From positions 62,001 to 126,000 of the forward strand of contig NZ_VDGT01000015.1 in NCBI RefSeq assembly GCF_006335015.1: a stretch of 64,000 nt of DNA. The letters run 5' to 3'. The notes beneath the pieces are model-generated. The model made no database searches. It was not told the origin of the DNA and worked only from the letters and a program-made list of their open reading frames with translations. Shown piece by piece: positions 53,036-61,462 of this stretch. The DNA is from Streptomyces sedi. GTDB lineage: Bacteria > Actinomycetota > Actinomycetes > Streptomycetales > Streptomycetaceae. Every line of letters starts with the position of its first letter. The first letter of the stretch is position 1. The translations under genes and the position numbers were made by a program.

Positions 53036-53926
53036 ATGAGCATCGCGCATGGTCAGGTGACAGGTCTGCCCCGCTGGGACCGCTGTGCGGTGATGGGGGT
53101 GGTCAATGTCACACCCGACTCCTTTTCCGACGGCGGGCGTTGGTTCGACCCGGAGTCCGCGGTCAAACGGGGGCTCGATCTGGTGGCCGAGGGCGCGGAC
53201 CTGGTGGACGTCGGTGGCGAGTCGACCCGCCCGGGGGCCACCCGGGTGGACGAGGCGGAGGAACTGCGCCGGGTGCTGCCCGTGGTGCGGGAGCTGGTCG
53301 ACCGGGGGGTGCTGGTCAGCGTGGACACCACCCGCGCCTCGGTGGCCGGGCGCGCGCTGGACGCCGGCGCGCGGATGGTGAACGACGTGAGCGGCGGCAG
53401 GGCCGACCCCGCGATGGTGCCGCTGGTGGCCGAACGCGCCGTGCCGTTCGTGGTGATGCACTGGCGCGGGCAGAGCGTGGACATGAACGACCGGGCGGTC
53501 TACGCCGACGTGGTCGGCGAGGTGGTCGGCGAGCTGAGGGAGAGCCTGGCCGGCGCGGTGGCCGGCGGGATCGCGCCCGAGCTGCTGGTGGTCGACCCGG
53601 GGTTGGGCTTCGCCAAGCGCGCCGAGCACGACCTGGCGCTGCTCGCGGCGCTCGGCAGAATCCGCGCCGACCTGCCGTTTCCGCTGCTGGTCGCGGCCTC
53701 GCGGAAGCGGTTCCTCGGCCGGGTGCTCGCCGGCCCCGACGGCGCCCCGCCGCCCGCGCGGGAGCGCGACGCGGCGACCGCGGCCGTCTCCGCGCTCGCC
53801 GCCGCGGCTGGCGCGTGGGCTGTGCGGGTACACGAGGCACGGGCCAGTGCGGACGCGGTCCGGGTGGCCCGGGCCATCGACGAGGCGGACCGCCGGGTGG
53901 GCGACGGCGGGGAGGGAGCGGCATGA
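53036..53926 (+). CDS. folP: Dihydropteroate synthase
   Basis: 296 residues. Joins hydroxymethyl-dihydropterin pyrophosphate to p-aminobenzoate, the sulfonamide target. Motifs VMGVVNVTPDSFSDGG, DVGGESTRPGATRVD, SVDTTRASV, DPGLGFAKRAEHDLALL and AASRKRFLG are intact. Its stop overlaps the start of the NTF2-like gene (ATGA). Confidence 0.97.
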   Translation: MSIAHGQVTGLPRWDRCAVMGVVNVTPDSFSDGGRWFDPESAVKRGLDLVAEGADLVDVGGESTRPGATRVDEAEELRRVLPVVRELVDRGVLVSVDTTRASVAGRALDAGARMVNDVSGGRADPAMVPLVAERAVPFVVMHWRGQSVDMNDRAVYADVVGEVVGELRESLAGAVAGGIAPELLVVDPGLGFAKRAEHDLALLAALGRIRADLPFPLLVAASRKRFLGRVLAGPDGAPPPARERDAATAAVSALAAAAGAWAVRVHEARASADAVRVARAIDEADRRVGDGGEGAA

Positions 53927-54429
53927 CCGGAGCGAGCACCGACATCGAGGCGGTCGCGGCGGCCAACACGGCGCTCTACGACGCGATCGAGCACGGCGAC
54001 CTGGACGCACTGACGGAGTGTTGGCTGACCGACGACATCAGCGTGGTGCACCCCGGCTGGCCGGTGATCAGCGGGCGGGCCGAGGTGCTGCGCTCCTACG
54101 CGCTGATCATGGCCAACACCGACTACATCCAGTTCTTCCTCACGGATGTCGAGGTCTCGGTGCTGGGCGACACGGCGCTGGTGACCTGCACGGAGAACAT
54201 CCTCAGCGGCGGGCCCTCTGAGGAGGAGGGCGAAGTGGGGCCGCTGGTCGGCGGGTTGGTGGTGGCCACCAACGTCTTCCGCAGGGCGGAGGACGGCGAG
54301 TGGCGCGTCTGGGCGCACCACGGCTCGCCCGTCCTGATCGACCGGGAGGACGAGGACTCCGACGGGGAGGGAGAGGGCGGCGGCTCCGACGACCGCGACG
54401 AGGGCGGCGGGTTGACCGAGATCGGCTGA
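53923..54429 (+). CDS. Nuclear transport factor 2/SnoaL-like protein
   Basis: 168 residues. Residues 5-130 are the cone-shaped NTF2 fold (VAAANTALYDAIEHGDLDAL, ISVVHPGWPVISGRAEVLRS, WRVWAHHGSPVL). The C-terminal 30 residues are acidic low complexity. The role is unknown. Tight coupling to folP (ATGA overlap) suggests a link with folate metabolism or simply shared expression. Confidence 0.88.
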   Translation: MTGASTDIEAVAAANTALYDAIEHGDLDALTECWLTDDISVVHPGWPVISGRAEVLRSYALIMANTDYIQFFLTDVEVSVLGDTALVTCTENILSGGPSEEEGEVGPLVGGLVVATNVFRRAEDGEWRVWAHHGSPVLIDREDEDSDGEGEGGGSDDRDEGGGLTEIG

Positions 54430-54515
54430 GGGGAACCGCGCTTCCCTTCCTCGCGTCCGGCTGATTGGATGCGAAGAGTGGTAAGCGAGAGTTTCATCTG
54501 ACGGGAGAGTTCCGC

Positions 54516-55220
54516 GTGGCACGGGCGGAAGAACGCGTGGCGTTCGACAACGGGGGCGGCGGCGCTGCGACGCCTGAACAGTCGGCGAAAATCTCCCCAA
54601 CGGAGGGCGAAAAGGGCCAGGATGGCCCTCCGAAGCGTTACCGCATGATCACTCCGACGGACTGGTTCCGCATTCCGCTCCGTTCGGAGAAAAAGCGGAC
54701 GCGGGCCGTCCAGATCCTGGTCGACATGGCCTATCCGAATCGTGACGAGTTCGCTGTGAAGCGTCACGAGTTGCGGGAGCTGCTGACGGAGGTCACCCAG
54801 AACGCCTCGCAGCGCGAGGCGATTGAGATATATCTCGCGACCGAGGCCGTGATGGGCATTCCCATCCCCGCCAGCCTCATGGTGACCGCGGAGCCGGAGA
54901 ACCCGTCGCTGCCGCGGCAGATGCCGGTGTCGCTGCTGGCCGACGGCATCCGGGACCGGTACGGCGACGCCGCCTCGGTCTCCGTCGTGACCCTTCCCGC
55001 CGGCGAGGCGGTGCGCAGCCGCCGGGAGGAACTCAGCGAGGATTCGGTGGAACTGGGACAGGACAAGGAACGTCCCAACACCTTGCTGGAGTTCTTCCTG
55101 CCGGTTCCCCACTCCACCGCGTGGCTGGTCCTCACTTTCAGTGCACCGCTGAAGGAGTTGGCGGATGCGCAGGTCCAGATGTTCGATGCCATCGCGGCTT
55201 CTTTCCGGTGGTCCGAGTAA
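54516..55220 (+). CDS. Uncharacterised T7SS-cluster protein, paralogue of the 58.4-kb gene
   Basis: 234 residues. Not a family I can name. The charged disordered N-terminus is followed by a domain beginning MITPTDWFRIPL and ending with VVTLPAGEAV, then LEFFLPVPHSTAWLVLTFSAPLKE. The last pattern (VV-x-LPAG, F-x-x-P, L-x-F/T-x-S/W-P) recurs in the protein at 58443-59078, so I take the two as distant paralogues. GTG follows GGGAGAG. It is first gene of a six-gene run with WXG100-like and T7SS-signal proteins. Base composition around the start is less GC-rich than neighbours. Confidence 0.65.
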   Translation: MARAEERVAFDNGGGGAATPEQSAKISPTEGEKGQDGPPKRYRMITPTDWFRIPLRSEKKRTRAVQILVDMAYPNRDEFAVKRHELRELLTEVTQNASQREAIEIYLATEAVMGIPIPASLMVTAEPENPSLPRQMPVSLLADGIRDRYGDAASVSVVTLPAGEAVRSRREELSEDSVELGQDKERPNTLLEFFLPVPHSTAWLVLTFSAPLKELADAQVQMFDAIAASFRWSE

Positions 55221-55253
55221 CGATCTGCCGGGCCCGCAGCAGAAGGAGGGGGA

Positions 55254-55541
55254 ATGTCCGACCTCGATATCACAGTCAGCGAAGTCCAGGAACTCGGGGA
55301 GAAACTGCGCCTGATAGCCACCGAGTTCGAGAACGCCGAGGACGCCGCGTCCGACTACGCCGAGCAGGTGAGTCACAGCGGTCTCGCACACGAACTTGAA
55401 GAATTCGCGGAGAACTGGGGAGTGCACCGCGACAAGCTCATGGACGGCCTGCGCACACTCGCGGAGAAGGCCATCAAGGCCGCCGAGGGGTACGACGGCA
55501 TCGAGTCCGAGCTGGCCGAGGCACTGCAGGGTGGTAACTGA
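55254..55541 (+). CDS. WXG100-like small helical protein
   Basis: 95 residues, the usual size of ESAT-6/WXG100 proteins, and entirely helical. A helix pair is broken around NWGV in the middle, where the classic motif would be W-x-G. Heptad-like residues (VQELGEKLRLIATEFENAED and LMDGLRTLAEKAIKAAEGYD) suit a four-helix dimer. AAGGAGGGGG precedes the ATG. It is expected to be a type VII secretion substrate or a partner of the next protein, whose start overlaps its stop (TGATG). Confidence 0.75.
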   Translation: MSDLDITVSEVQELGEKLRLIATEFENAEDAASDYAEQVSHSGLAHELEEFAENWGVHRDKLMDGLRTLAEKAIKAAEGYDGIESELAEALQGGN

Positions 55542-57064
55542 TGGGCACGCGTCCCGCCGACTGGCAGCCGCTGACCGAGGACGGCCGCGACCCGGTCCCC
55601 GGTGACTGGGAGATGGTCCAGGAGGCTGCGGCCCGCTACCGGCGCACGGCCGACGCGATCCGGCGCGCCAAGGAGCTGCTGGAGGACGTCACCGACAGCG
55701 AGGACGGCTGGCAGTCCGACGCCGGCACCGCGTTCCGCGAGAAGTCCACCGAGGTCTCCGACGACGTGTGGAAGGCGTACGGCCGCTACGACGCCGCCGC
55801 CGAGGCGCTGGCCGGCTACTGGCCCGAGCTGGAGGACGCGCAGTCCGAGAGCCTGCGGCTGCGCACGGAGGCCCAGGAGGTCCAGGCCGAGATCGACAGC
55901 CTCGGCGGGCGCATCGACGGCGCCGAGGCCGACGCGGAACGGGCCGGCGACTCGGACGCCGACGACGCCGAGGACCGCGAGGAGGAGGCGAACCGCGAGG
56001 TCGAGAACCTCCAGGGCCAACTCGACTACCAGCAGGGCCGGTTGACCCAGCTGCGCACTCAGCTCGCGGGGATCGTCGAGGCCAAGGACCAGGCCGCCCA
56101 GCGGGCCGCGGACGCCATCGGCGACTTCATCGGCGGCGACGGCCTCAAGGACGGCTTCTGGGACCACGTGGGCGCGTTCTTCGACGGGCTCAAGGACTTC
56201 CTGATCATGATCGGCGAGTGGGCGGGGAGAATCGCCGCCATCTGCGGGGTCCTCGCGCTGCTGGTGAGTTGGATACCCGTCGTCGGCCAGGCGCTGGCCG
56301 GCATCCTGGGCGCCATCGCGCTGGTGGCCACCGTCTTCTCCTTGGTCGGCAACGCCCTCTCGGGCAACTGGGTCGGCTTCGCCCTCGACGTGGTCGGCAT
56401 CGTCACCTTCGGCATCGGCCGCGCGGTGACCCCGATGCTGCGCGCCGCCGGCGGCACTGCCCGCTTCGGCGCGTTCCGCAGCGTCATGCAGGGGGCTCCC
56501 GGTGCCAACCGGGCGGCCCGCAACGCTTACGCGGCCGGTATCGTCGGCGACGGCGCGACGCTGGCCGGCCGCGCAGGCACCACGTTCACCCGTCCTTCCG
56601 GGCTGCTCGGCTGGGGCCGCTCCGCCTTCGGCGGACTCGGCGCCGACATGGCCGGCAACCTGCGGGTGCTGGGCAGCGGCTCCAACTGGGGCCAGGGCTT
56701 CTCGCAGGGCCTGGCCGGCCTGCGGAACATCCCGAGCACCTTCGCCGAGGCCGGCCTCGGGCGCGGACTCCAGGCGGGGGCGCACCAGTTCTTCGGCCAG
56801 GCGGACGCCGCCGGGGACGCGCTGGCGCTGGGCCGGGCGGCCGGGGAGGGAGCCGCCGTCGGTGGGCTCGGCGTCTCCAGCGGGCTGGGCGCAGGCGCCG
56901 CCGGCGCGGGTGCCATCTCTGGCAACATCGGACTCTTCGCGGTCACCGGAGTCGACTCCCTCTGGAACTGGCCGGGGCTCGGTGACGGCGACCACCCGCT
57001 GGTCGGCGACTTCACCGACACCGGTGACCTCACCTACGACGAGAGCGAGGCCATGGCCCGATGA
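55541..57064 (+). CDS. Putative type VII secretion-associated protein with T7SS signal domain
   Basis: 507 residues. The N-terminus (DWQPLTEDGRDPVPGDWEMV, then RYRRTADAIRRAKELLEDV and GWQSDAGTAFREKS) matches the actinobacterial T7SS-signal domain placed before secreted effectors. Residues 95-190 are a coiled coil. About 200-290 contain hydrophobic helices (IAAICGVLALLVSWIPVVGQ, ILGAIALVATVFSLVGNAL), and the rest is Gly/Ala-rich. No toxin fold is recognised at the C-terminus. It overlaps both neighbours (TGATG, ATGA). Confidence 0.78.
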   Translation: MGTRPADWQPLTEDGRDPVPGDWEMVQEAAARYRRTADAIRRAKELLEDVTDSEDGWQSDAGTAFREKSTEVSDDVWKAYGRYDAAAEALAGYWPELEDAQSESLRLRTEAQEVQAEIDSLGGRIDGAEADAERAGDSDADDAEDREEEANREVENLQGQLDYQQGRLTQLRTQLAGIVEAKDQAAQRAADAIGDFIGGDGLKDGFWDHVGAFFDGLKDFLIMIGEWAGRIAAICGVLALLVSWIPVVGQALAGILGAIALVATVFSLVGNALSGNWVGFALDVVGIVTFGIGRAVTPMLRAAGGTARFGAFRSVMQGAPGANRAARNAYAAGIVGDGATLAGRAGTTFTRPSGLLGWGRSAFGGLGADMAGNLRVLGSGSNWGQGFSQGLAGLRNIPSTFAEAGLGRGLQAGAHQFFGQADAAGDALALGRAAGEGAAVGGLGVSSGLGAGAAGAGAISGNIGLFAVTGVDSLWNWPGLGDGDHPLVGDFTDTGDLTYDESEAMAR

Positions 57065-58446
57065 ACCCGGTGGAGCCGGCCGTCTTCCCGGCGCAACGCC
57101 CCCTGGTTCGTTGGGGGGTGCTGCGCCGGGCCCGGATCACGGTCGAGGGCGACCGGCTGGTGGTGCGGCAGCGCCGGCGTTCCCGCTCCTGGCCGTTGGG
57201 CCCGGAGGGGGTCGCCTCGGCGACGCATCTGACGGGGAGGCTCTGTCCCTCCGCGTTCCGGGTGCGTCGGAAGGGCAAGATCAACCCTGCCGGTGGCTGC
57301 CTCCATCTGTTGGACGGCTCGGGGCGGGCGCTCGCCTGCCTCGCGGTCAGCGACTGGCTGCCGGCCGGGGGCTGGCCGCTCACCCTTGAGGCGCCCGACG
57401 CCAACACCCGGGCGTACTCGGTCGACTCCCCGTCGCCCGGGATCGACAGCGCCGGGTTTCTGGAGCGCTCCGGCTTCGCCCCCTTCCTGCGCCATCACGG
57501 CATCCCCGTCCACGTGGCGGCGGAGGACGAGGAGGAGCCGCCCCGGGCGGCGGGGTTCGCGGGCCCGCTGCGGCCGGGGCCGGAGTTGGCGAGGACGGCG
57601 GGGGCCGCTCCGGCCTTCGCCTCGCTGCTGTTGTTCTTCTTCTCCTGGGCCCCTCCCGGCGCGGAGTGGCGCAACGCCATGGCCTCGGTGCCCTTCCTGC
57701 TCATCGCCCTCGTCACCGTCGTTCCCGCGGCCGTGCTGGGCCTGGCCGGGACGCGTGCCGGGCGCACCGTCGCCACGGCGGAGCTGAGGCCCAGGCCCGG
57801 CGTCCCCGTCACCCGGTCGTTCCTGGACCGCAGCGCGCTGCGGCTCACCGCCGAGGCCGTCGAACTGCGCACCGCGCAGCGGATGATGCGGCTCATGCCG
57901 CCGCCGGCTGACCCGGTGCTCGGGCTGCGGGAGGCCGTGGTGCTGGAGGACAAAGGGCAGCCCTGGGGCGTGGCGTTGGTGGACGACAGGGAGACGGTGC
58001 ACGCGTTCCTGCACTGGGACACCTGGTTCGCCGGAGATCCGCGGCTCGTCGCGCTCGGCGACTTCTGCCGGCAGGCCGGACTCGGCATCCGGAAGAAGCA
58101 GTTGAGGGCGTTCCCCGGCAGGCAGCGGGAGGACAGGACGGCCGGCGTCTGGCGTGCGAAGCACTACGCGCGGCAGGAGCGCCTCGTCGCCTACTCCGCC
58201 GAGACCCCCGGGGCGATGACCTTCGGGATCTTCTCGCTCGTCTACGGCCTGTTCGTGTGGGATCTCGCGTGGGCCCCCTTCTACCCCGTGCTGGCCGGCG
58301 CGTTCCTGATCGCCGTCCCCGCCTACGCGGTGCGGGGCGCCTACCGCAAGTGGAAGCTCAACATTCTGGTGCCGCCGGAGGGGGTGGGCGCCACGGGGGG
58401 CGCTCACGGCGCGCGCCTCGACAAGCACGGAGAGGAGAGGTCGTGA
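57061..58446 (+). CDS. Uncharacterised membrane protein of T7SS-associated cluster
   Basis: 461 residues. A soluble beta-rich N-terminal region (RRARITVEGDRLVVRQRRRS) looks like a PH-type domain. Two membrane helices lie near 185-225 (FASLLLFFFSW; VPFLLIALVTVVPAAVLGLAG). A second soluble domain follows, then two more helices near 390-430. No catalytic motif. Start and stop overlap neighbours as ATGA and GTGA, so it is made in step with the T7SS-signal protein. It could be an immunity or anchoring protein (inference only). Confidence 0.65.
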   Translation: MNPVEPAVFPAQRPLVRWGVLRRARITVEGDRLVVRQRRRSRSWPLGPEGVASATHLTGRLCPSAFRVRRKGKINPAGGCLHLLDGSGRALACLAVSDWLPAGGWPLTLEAPDANTRAYSVDSPSPGIDSAGFLERSGFAPFLRHHGIPVHVAAEDEEEPPRAAGFAGPLRPGPELARTAGAAPAFASLLLFFFSWAPPGAEWRNAMASVPFLLIALVTVVPAAVLGLAGTRAGRTVATAELRPRPGVPVTRSFLDRSALRLTAEAVELRTAQRMMRLMPPPADPVLGLREAVVLEDKGQPWGVALVDDRETVHAFLHWDTWFAGDPRLVALGDFCRQAGLGIRKKQLRAFPGRQREDRTAGVWRAKHYARQERLVAYSAETPGAMTFGIFSLVYGLFVWDLAWAPFYPVLAGAFLIAVPAYAVRGAYRKWKLNILVPPEGVGATGGAHGARLDKHGEERS

Positions 58447-59078
58447 CCGACGCGGCCGGCATAGCGGTGACGAAGGCGGGGGCGACCCGTTGGGTGGCCT
58501 CCTTCGAGCACCCGGAGGAGTTCTGGCACCCGCTGGAGATGGCGGAGGACGACGCGGCCGAACGGGTCGCGCAGGCCGTCGCCGACCGGGGTGGCGAGTA
58601 CAGCCAGGACTACGCGGAGGCCGTCTACCCGGAGTTGCGGGCGATCTGGGAGGGCGCGAGGGCGCGCGAGGCGTCGCCCGTCGCCGTGTACGTGCCCCCG
58701 GAGCCGTTGCAGTCCCGGCCGTTGGTGCCGGTCACCGCGTTCTGCGCGCCGGTGCCCACGCCGCCGGAGGTCCGCACCGTGGAGGCGATGGCCCGACTGG
58801 CGGCCCAGCCGCAGCCGTACCGGTTCCGGGACCCGCTGGTCAGCGTCGTGGAGCTGCCGGCGGGGCCGACGTGCCGGGTGCACGAGCTGATCCTGGAGGA
58901 ACCGGCGGAGGACGGGCGACGTTCGATGATCGAGTACGTCTCCTACTACGTGGTGCCCCCGGGGTACGACCGGGGTTTCGTGGAACTGACCGTCACCTGG
59001 CCGAGCCCCACCCTCGGGGAAACGATGGCGGAGACGGCCGACGACATCGCCCAGACGCTGACCATCAGCCCTCAGTGA
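58443..59078 (+). CDS. Uncharacterised T7SS-cluster protein, paralogue of the 54.5-kb gene
   Basis: 211 residues, soluble. The C-terminal part reads VVELPAGPTCRVHEL, YVVPPGYDRGFVELTVTWPSP, ETADDIAQTL, which lines up with the first gene of the cluster (VVTLPAG, LPVPHSTAWLVLTFSAP, MFDAIAAS). A chaperone-like role comparable to EspG is conceivable but unproven. GTG overlaps the preceding stop (GTGA). Confidence 0.65.
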   Translation: MTDAAGIAVTKAGATRWVASFEHPEEFWHPLEMAEDDAAERVAQAVADRGGEYSQDYAEAVYPELRAIWEGARAREASPVAVYVPPEPLQSRPLVPVTAFCAPVPTPPEVRTVEAMARLAAQPQPYRFRDPLVSVVELPAGPTCRVHELILEEPAEDGRRSMIEYVSYYVVPPGYDRGFVELTVTWPSPTLGETMAETADDIAQTLTISPQ

Positions 59079-59094
59079 AGCCGGAGAACCCCCC

Positions 59095-59439
59095 ATGACG
59101 ACCGATCCCGAGTTCGTCTTCGAGCAGGTCCAGATCGGCAAGGGGCTGCGGCCCCTCGCGCAGCACGGCTTTCTCGTCGTCGACCGGGGCACGTTGACCC
59201 TGCTCGACTCCGAGCGGCAGCCCATCGACAGCGGCCCGTTGCACCAGGTCGTCGCCAAGAAGATCCGGTTCACCGGCGGCAAGAGCGTCTCGCTCACGGT
59301 CAACGGGACCAAGTACAACGCGGCGCCCGGCTGGGGCGCCCGCGGCGTGTTCGTCCTGCCGGGCGACTCGGCCCACGTGAAGTCGGCGGCCGAGGCCCTC
59401 CTCCACCTCGTCGCCACCGGCGGGGGACAGGTCGGCTGA
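59095..59439 (+). CDS. Small PH-like hypothetical protein
   Basis: 114 residues. All-beta pattern with a C-terminal helix: FLVVDRGTLTLLDSERQPID, VVAKKIRFTGGKSVSLTVNG, GVFVLPGDSAHVKSAAEALL. This resembles bacterial PH-like barrels. It is the last gene of the run, 16 bp after the preceding stop, and is convergent with two genuine bacterial PH-domain membrane proteins. Confidence 0.65.
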   Translation: MTTDPEFVFEQVQIGKGLRPLAQHGFLVVDRGTLTLLDSERQPIDSGPLHQVVAKKIRFTGGKSVSLTVNGTKYNAAPGWGARGVFVLPGDSAHVKSAAEALLHLVATGGGQVG

Positions 59440-59463
59440 CGCGGCTGCCCAGGTCGACGGGGC

Positions 59464-60816
59464 CTACGTCAGCCAGCGGTCCGGGGTCGCCGTGCGGCGG
59501 CCCAGGCGGGAGCGGTCGGCCTGGCGGGCCACCTCGTCGGAGGCGCGGGTCGCGTCCAGCAGCCGCGCCGTCGCCGTCCCGTTGGCGCCCTGGTCCACAT
59601 GGATCGAGGCCAGGTCCAGCCGCCGTTCCCAGGGCCCCTGCGCCAGCCGCACGCTCTGCACCTTGGCGTGCGGCACCAGCGTGTGGGTGCGGCGCAGGCG
59701 GCCGTGGCGGGCGACGAAGACCGCCTCGGTCGCGCCGTACCCGTAGCCGACGCGCCACACCGGCACCGCCCAACGCGCGCGGGTGGGCGCCGCGTCGACC
59801 GTCGCCAGCGTCTCGTCCAGGTCGACGTCCGGCAGGATGCGGCCCAGCAGCGCGCGGGCGGTCTCGCGGGTGCCGACGGGCAGCAGCATGCCGCCCTCGT
59901 TGCCCTCGCCGGCGACCGCCAACTCCACGCGCAGCCAGCCGCGCCGGCGCCACAGCACCGGTTCCACGATCCGCACGGCCTGCACCCGCCCCGGCGGCAC
60001 CGTGGCGTGGTCGCGTTGCAGCAGCCCGTGGTCCAGCCGCAGCCCGTCGGGCGACTCGCTGACCGTCCAGCCGTACTGCGTCAGGAACGCGCCCAGGCTG
60101 CCGCGCCAGATCGCGGCCAGCAGCGGCAGCAGCACCGCGAGCGCCGGCAGCACGCTGCCGGTCGCCAGCCAGATCAACGGCGTGGCCACCGCGGCGGCGA
60201 GCAGCGAACCCCAGGCGCTGCCGAGCAGCGCCAGCGACCAGCCCAGCATCCGCGAGTCCACCTGGTGCAGCTCCCGCGCCGGCGCCTCGCCCGCGCTGGA
60301 CGCGGCCTCGGGCGCGATCCCGGCGGCGCGGGCGAGGAGTTCGGCGCGCAGCTCGGTCGCCTCGCGCTCGGCGAGGAACGCCAGCTCGTCGTGGGAGCCC
60401 GAGCCGACCACGTCCATCTTGAGCTTGGCCACGCCGAACGCCCTGGCCAGCAGCGGGCGCGAGATGTCGATCGCCTGGATGCGGTCCAGCCGCAGATGCG
60501 CGGTGCGACGGAACAACAGCCCGGTGCGGATGCGCAGTTCGGTGTCGGTGACCAGATAGCGGGTGACGCGCCAGGAGAGATAGCCGTAGGCGGTGGCGCC
60601 CAGGACCAGCACGGCGACGCCGAGCAGCAGCCAGCCGAGCCCGGCGCCCTCCGCCTGGTCGCGGACCTCCCCGGCGTTCTGGAGCGCGACCGCGAAGAGG
60701 CCGGCCAGCGGCGCCCAGGCGCGGCGCCACGGGGTGAGCGGGTGCAGCCGCTTGCCCTGGCCGCTGGGGATCTCGACGGCGGCCCTTTCGCCCGGGGCCT
60801 CGTCCGGCGGGTTCAC
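59464..60816 (-). CDS. PH domain-containing membrane protein (YdbT type)
   Basis: 450 residues. Three bacterial PH (bPH2) units are visible, each with the pattern RYLVTDTELRIRTGLLFRRTAHLRLDRIQAIDIS, separated by paired membrane helices (LGWLLLGVAVLVLGATAYGYL; LAVLLPLLAAIWRG). Family members such as B. subtilis YdbT act with YdbS and are tied to envelope stress or bacteriocin tolerance. The GTG start overlaps the stop of the partner gene as GTGA. Confidence 0.9.
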   Translation of the reverse strand: MNPPDEAPGERAAVEIPSGQGKRLHPLTPWRRAWAPLAGLFAVALQNAGEVRDQAEGAGLGWLLLGVAVLVLGATAYGYLSWRVTRYLVTDTELRIRTGLLFRRTAHLRLDRIQAIDISRPLLARAFGVAKLKMDVVGSGSHDELAFLAEREATELRAELLARAAGIAPEAASSAGEAPARELHQVDSRMLGWSLALLGSAWGSLLAAAVATPLIWLATGSVLPALAVLLPLLAAIWRGSLGAFLTQYGWTVSESPDGLRLDHGLLQRDHATVPPGRVQAVRIVEPVLWRRRGWLRVELAVAGEGNEGGMLLPVGTRETARALLGRILPDVDLDETLATVDAAPTRARWAVPVWRVGYGYGATEAVFVARHGRLRRTHTLVPHAKVQSVRLAQGPWERRLDLASIHVDQGANGTATARLLDATRASDEVARQADRSRLGRRTATPDRWLT

Positions 60817-61325
60817 AGGCCGGCCGATCGGGCCTCGCCCAGCTCGGTCAGGCGGTCCCGCAGCCGTTCCGCCTCGGCGGGTGCCAGCCCGGGGATGGTG
60901 GCGTCGGTCGCGGCGGCGGCCGTGTGGAGCTGGAGCCTGGCCAGCCCGAAGCGGCGCTCCAACGGCCCCGAGGTGACCTCGACCAACTGCATTCGGCCGT
61001 AGGGCACCACGGTCAGCTGGCGCCAGAGCACCCCGCGGTTGATCAGCAGGTCGTCGTCGCGTTCCAGATAGCCCCAGGACAGCCAGTTGCGCGCCAGCGC
61101 CCACCAGCCCCAGCCGCCGCCCGCCAGCACCGGCAGCACCAGCAGCGCCCACAGGGGCGCGCCGAGCAGCGGGGGCAGCACGGCGGCGGCGAGCGCCAAC
61201 GGCCCCAGCCAGCACGCCAGCAGCAGCCGGCGCAGCCGCAGCACCCCCGCCTCGATCGGCCGCCAGCCCTCGTCCGCCGGCCCGGGGCCGCCGTCGCCGC
61301 CTGGCCCCCGCGCAACCGTGTCCAT
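60813..61325 (-). CDS. PH domain-containing protein (YdbS type)
   Basis: 170 residues. Two membrane helices ([40 protein letters not shown]) precede one bPH2 unit ([47 protein letters not shown]). It partners the 450-residue YdbT-type protein, to which it is translationally coupled. The ATG at 61325 has a short leader before the divergent nuoD-like gene. Confidence 0.9.
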   Translation of the reverse strand: MDTVARGPGGDGGPGPADEGWRPIEAGVLRLRRLLLACWLGPLALAAAVLPPLLGAPLWALLVLPVLAGGGWGWWALARNWLSWGYLERDDDLLINRGVLWRQLTVVPYGRMQLVEVTSGPLERRFGLARLQLHTAAAATDATIPGLAPAEAERLRDRLTELGEARSAGL

Positions 61326-61462
61326 GTCGGAAGCTTAGGTCGTTCCCGGCGGATCCCCCGGCCGTTCGCGCCCGGGCGCCGGCCGTCGGGGCGGCCCGCC
61401 GGGGCCGGCGGCGCGCGCGACGCCGCAGACGTCGGGGGCGACCTGGTGACAGACTGACCGGC

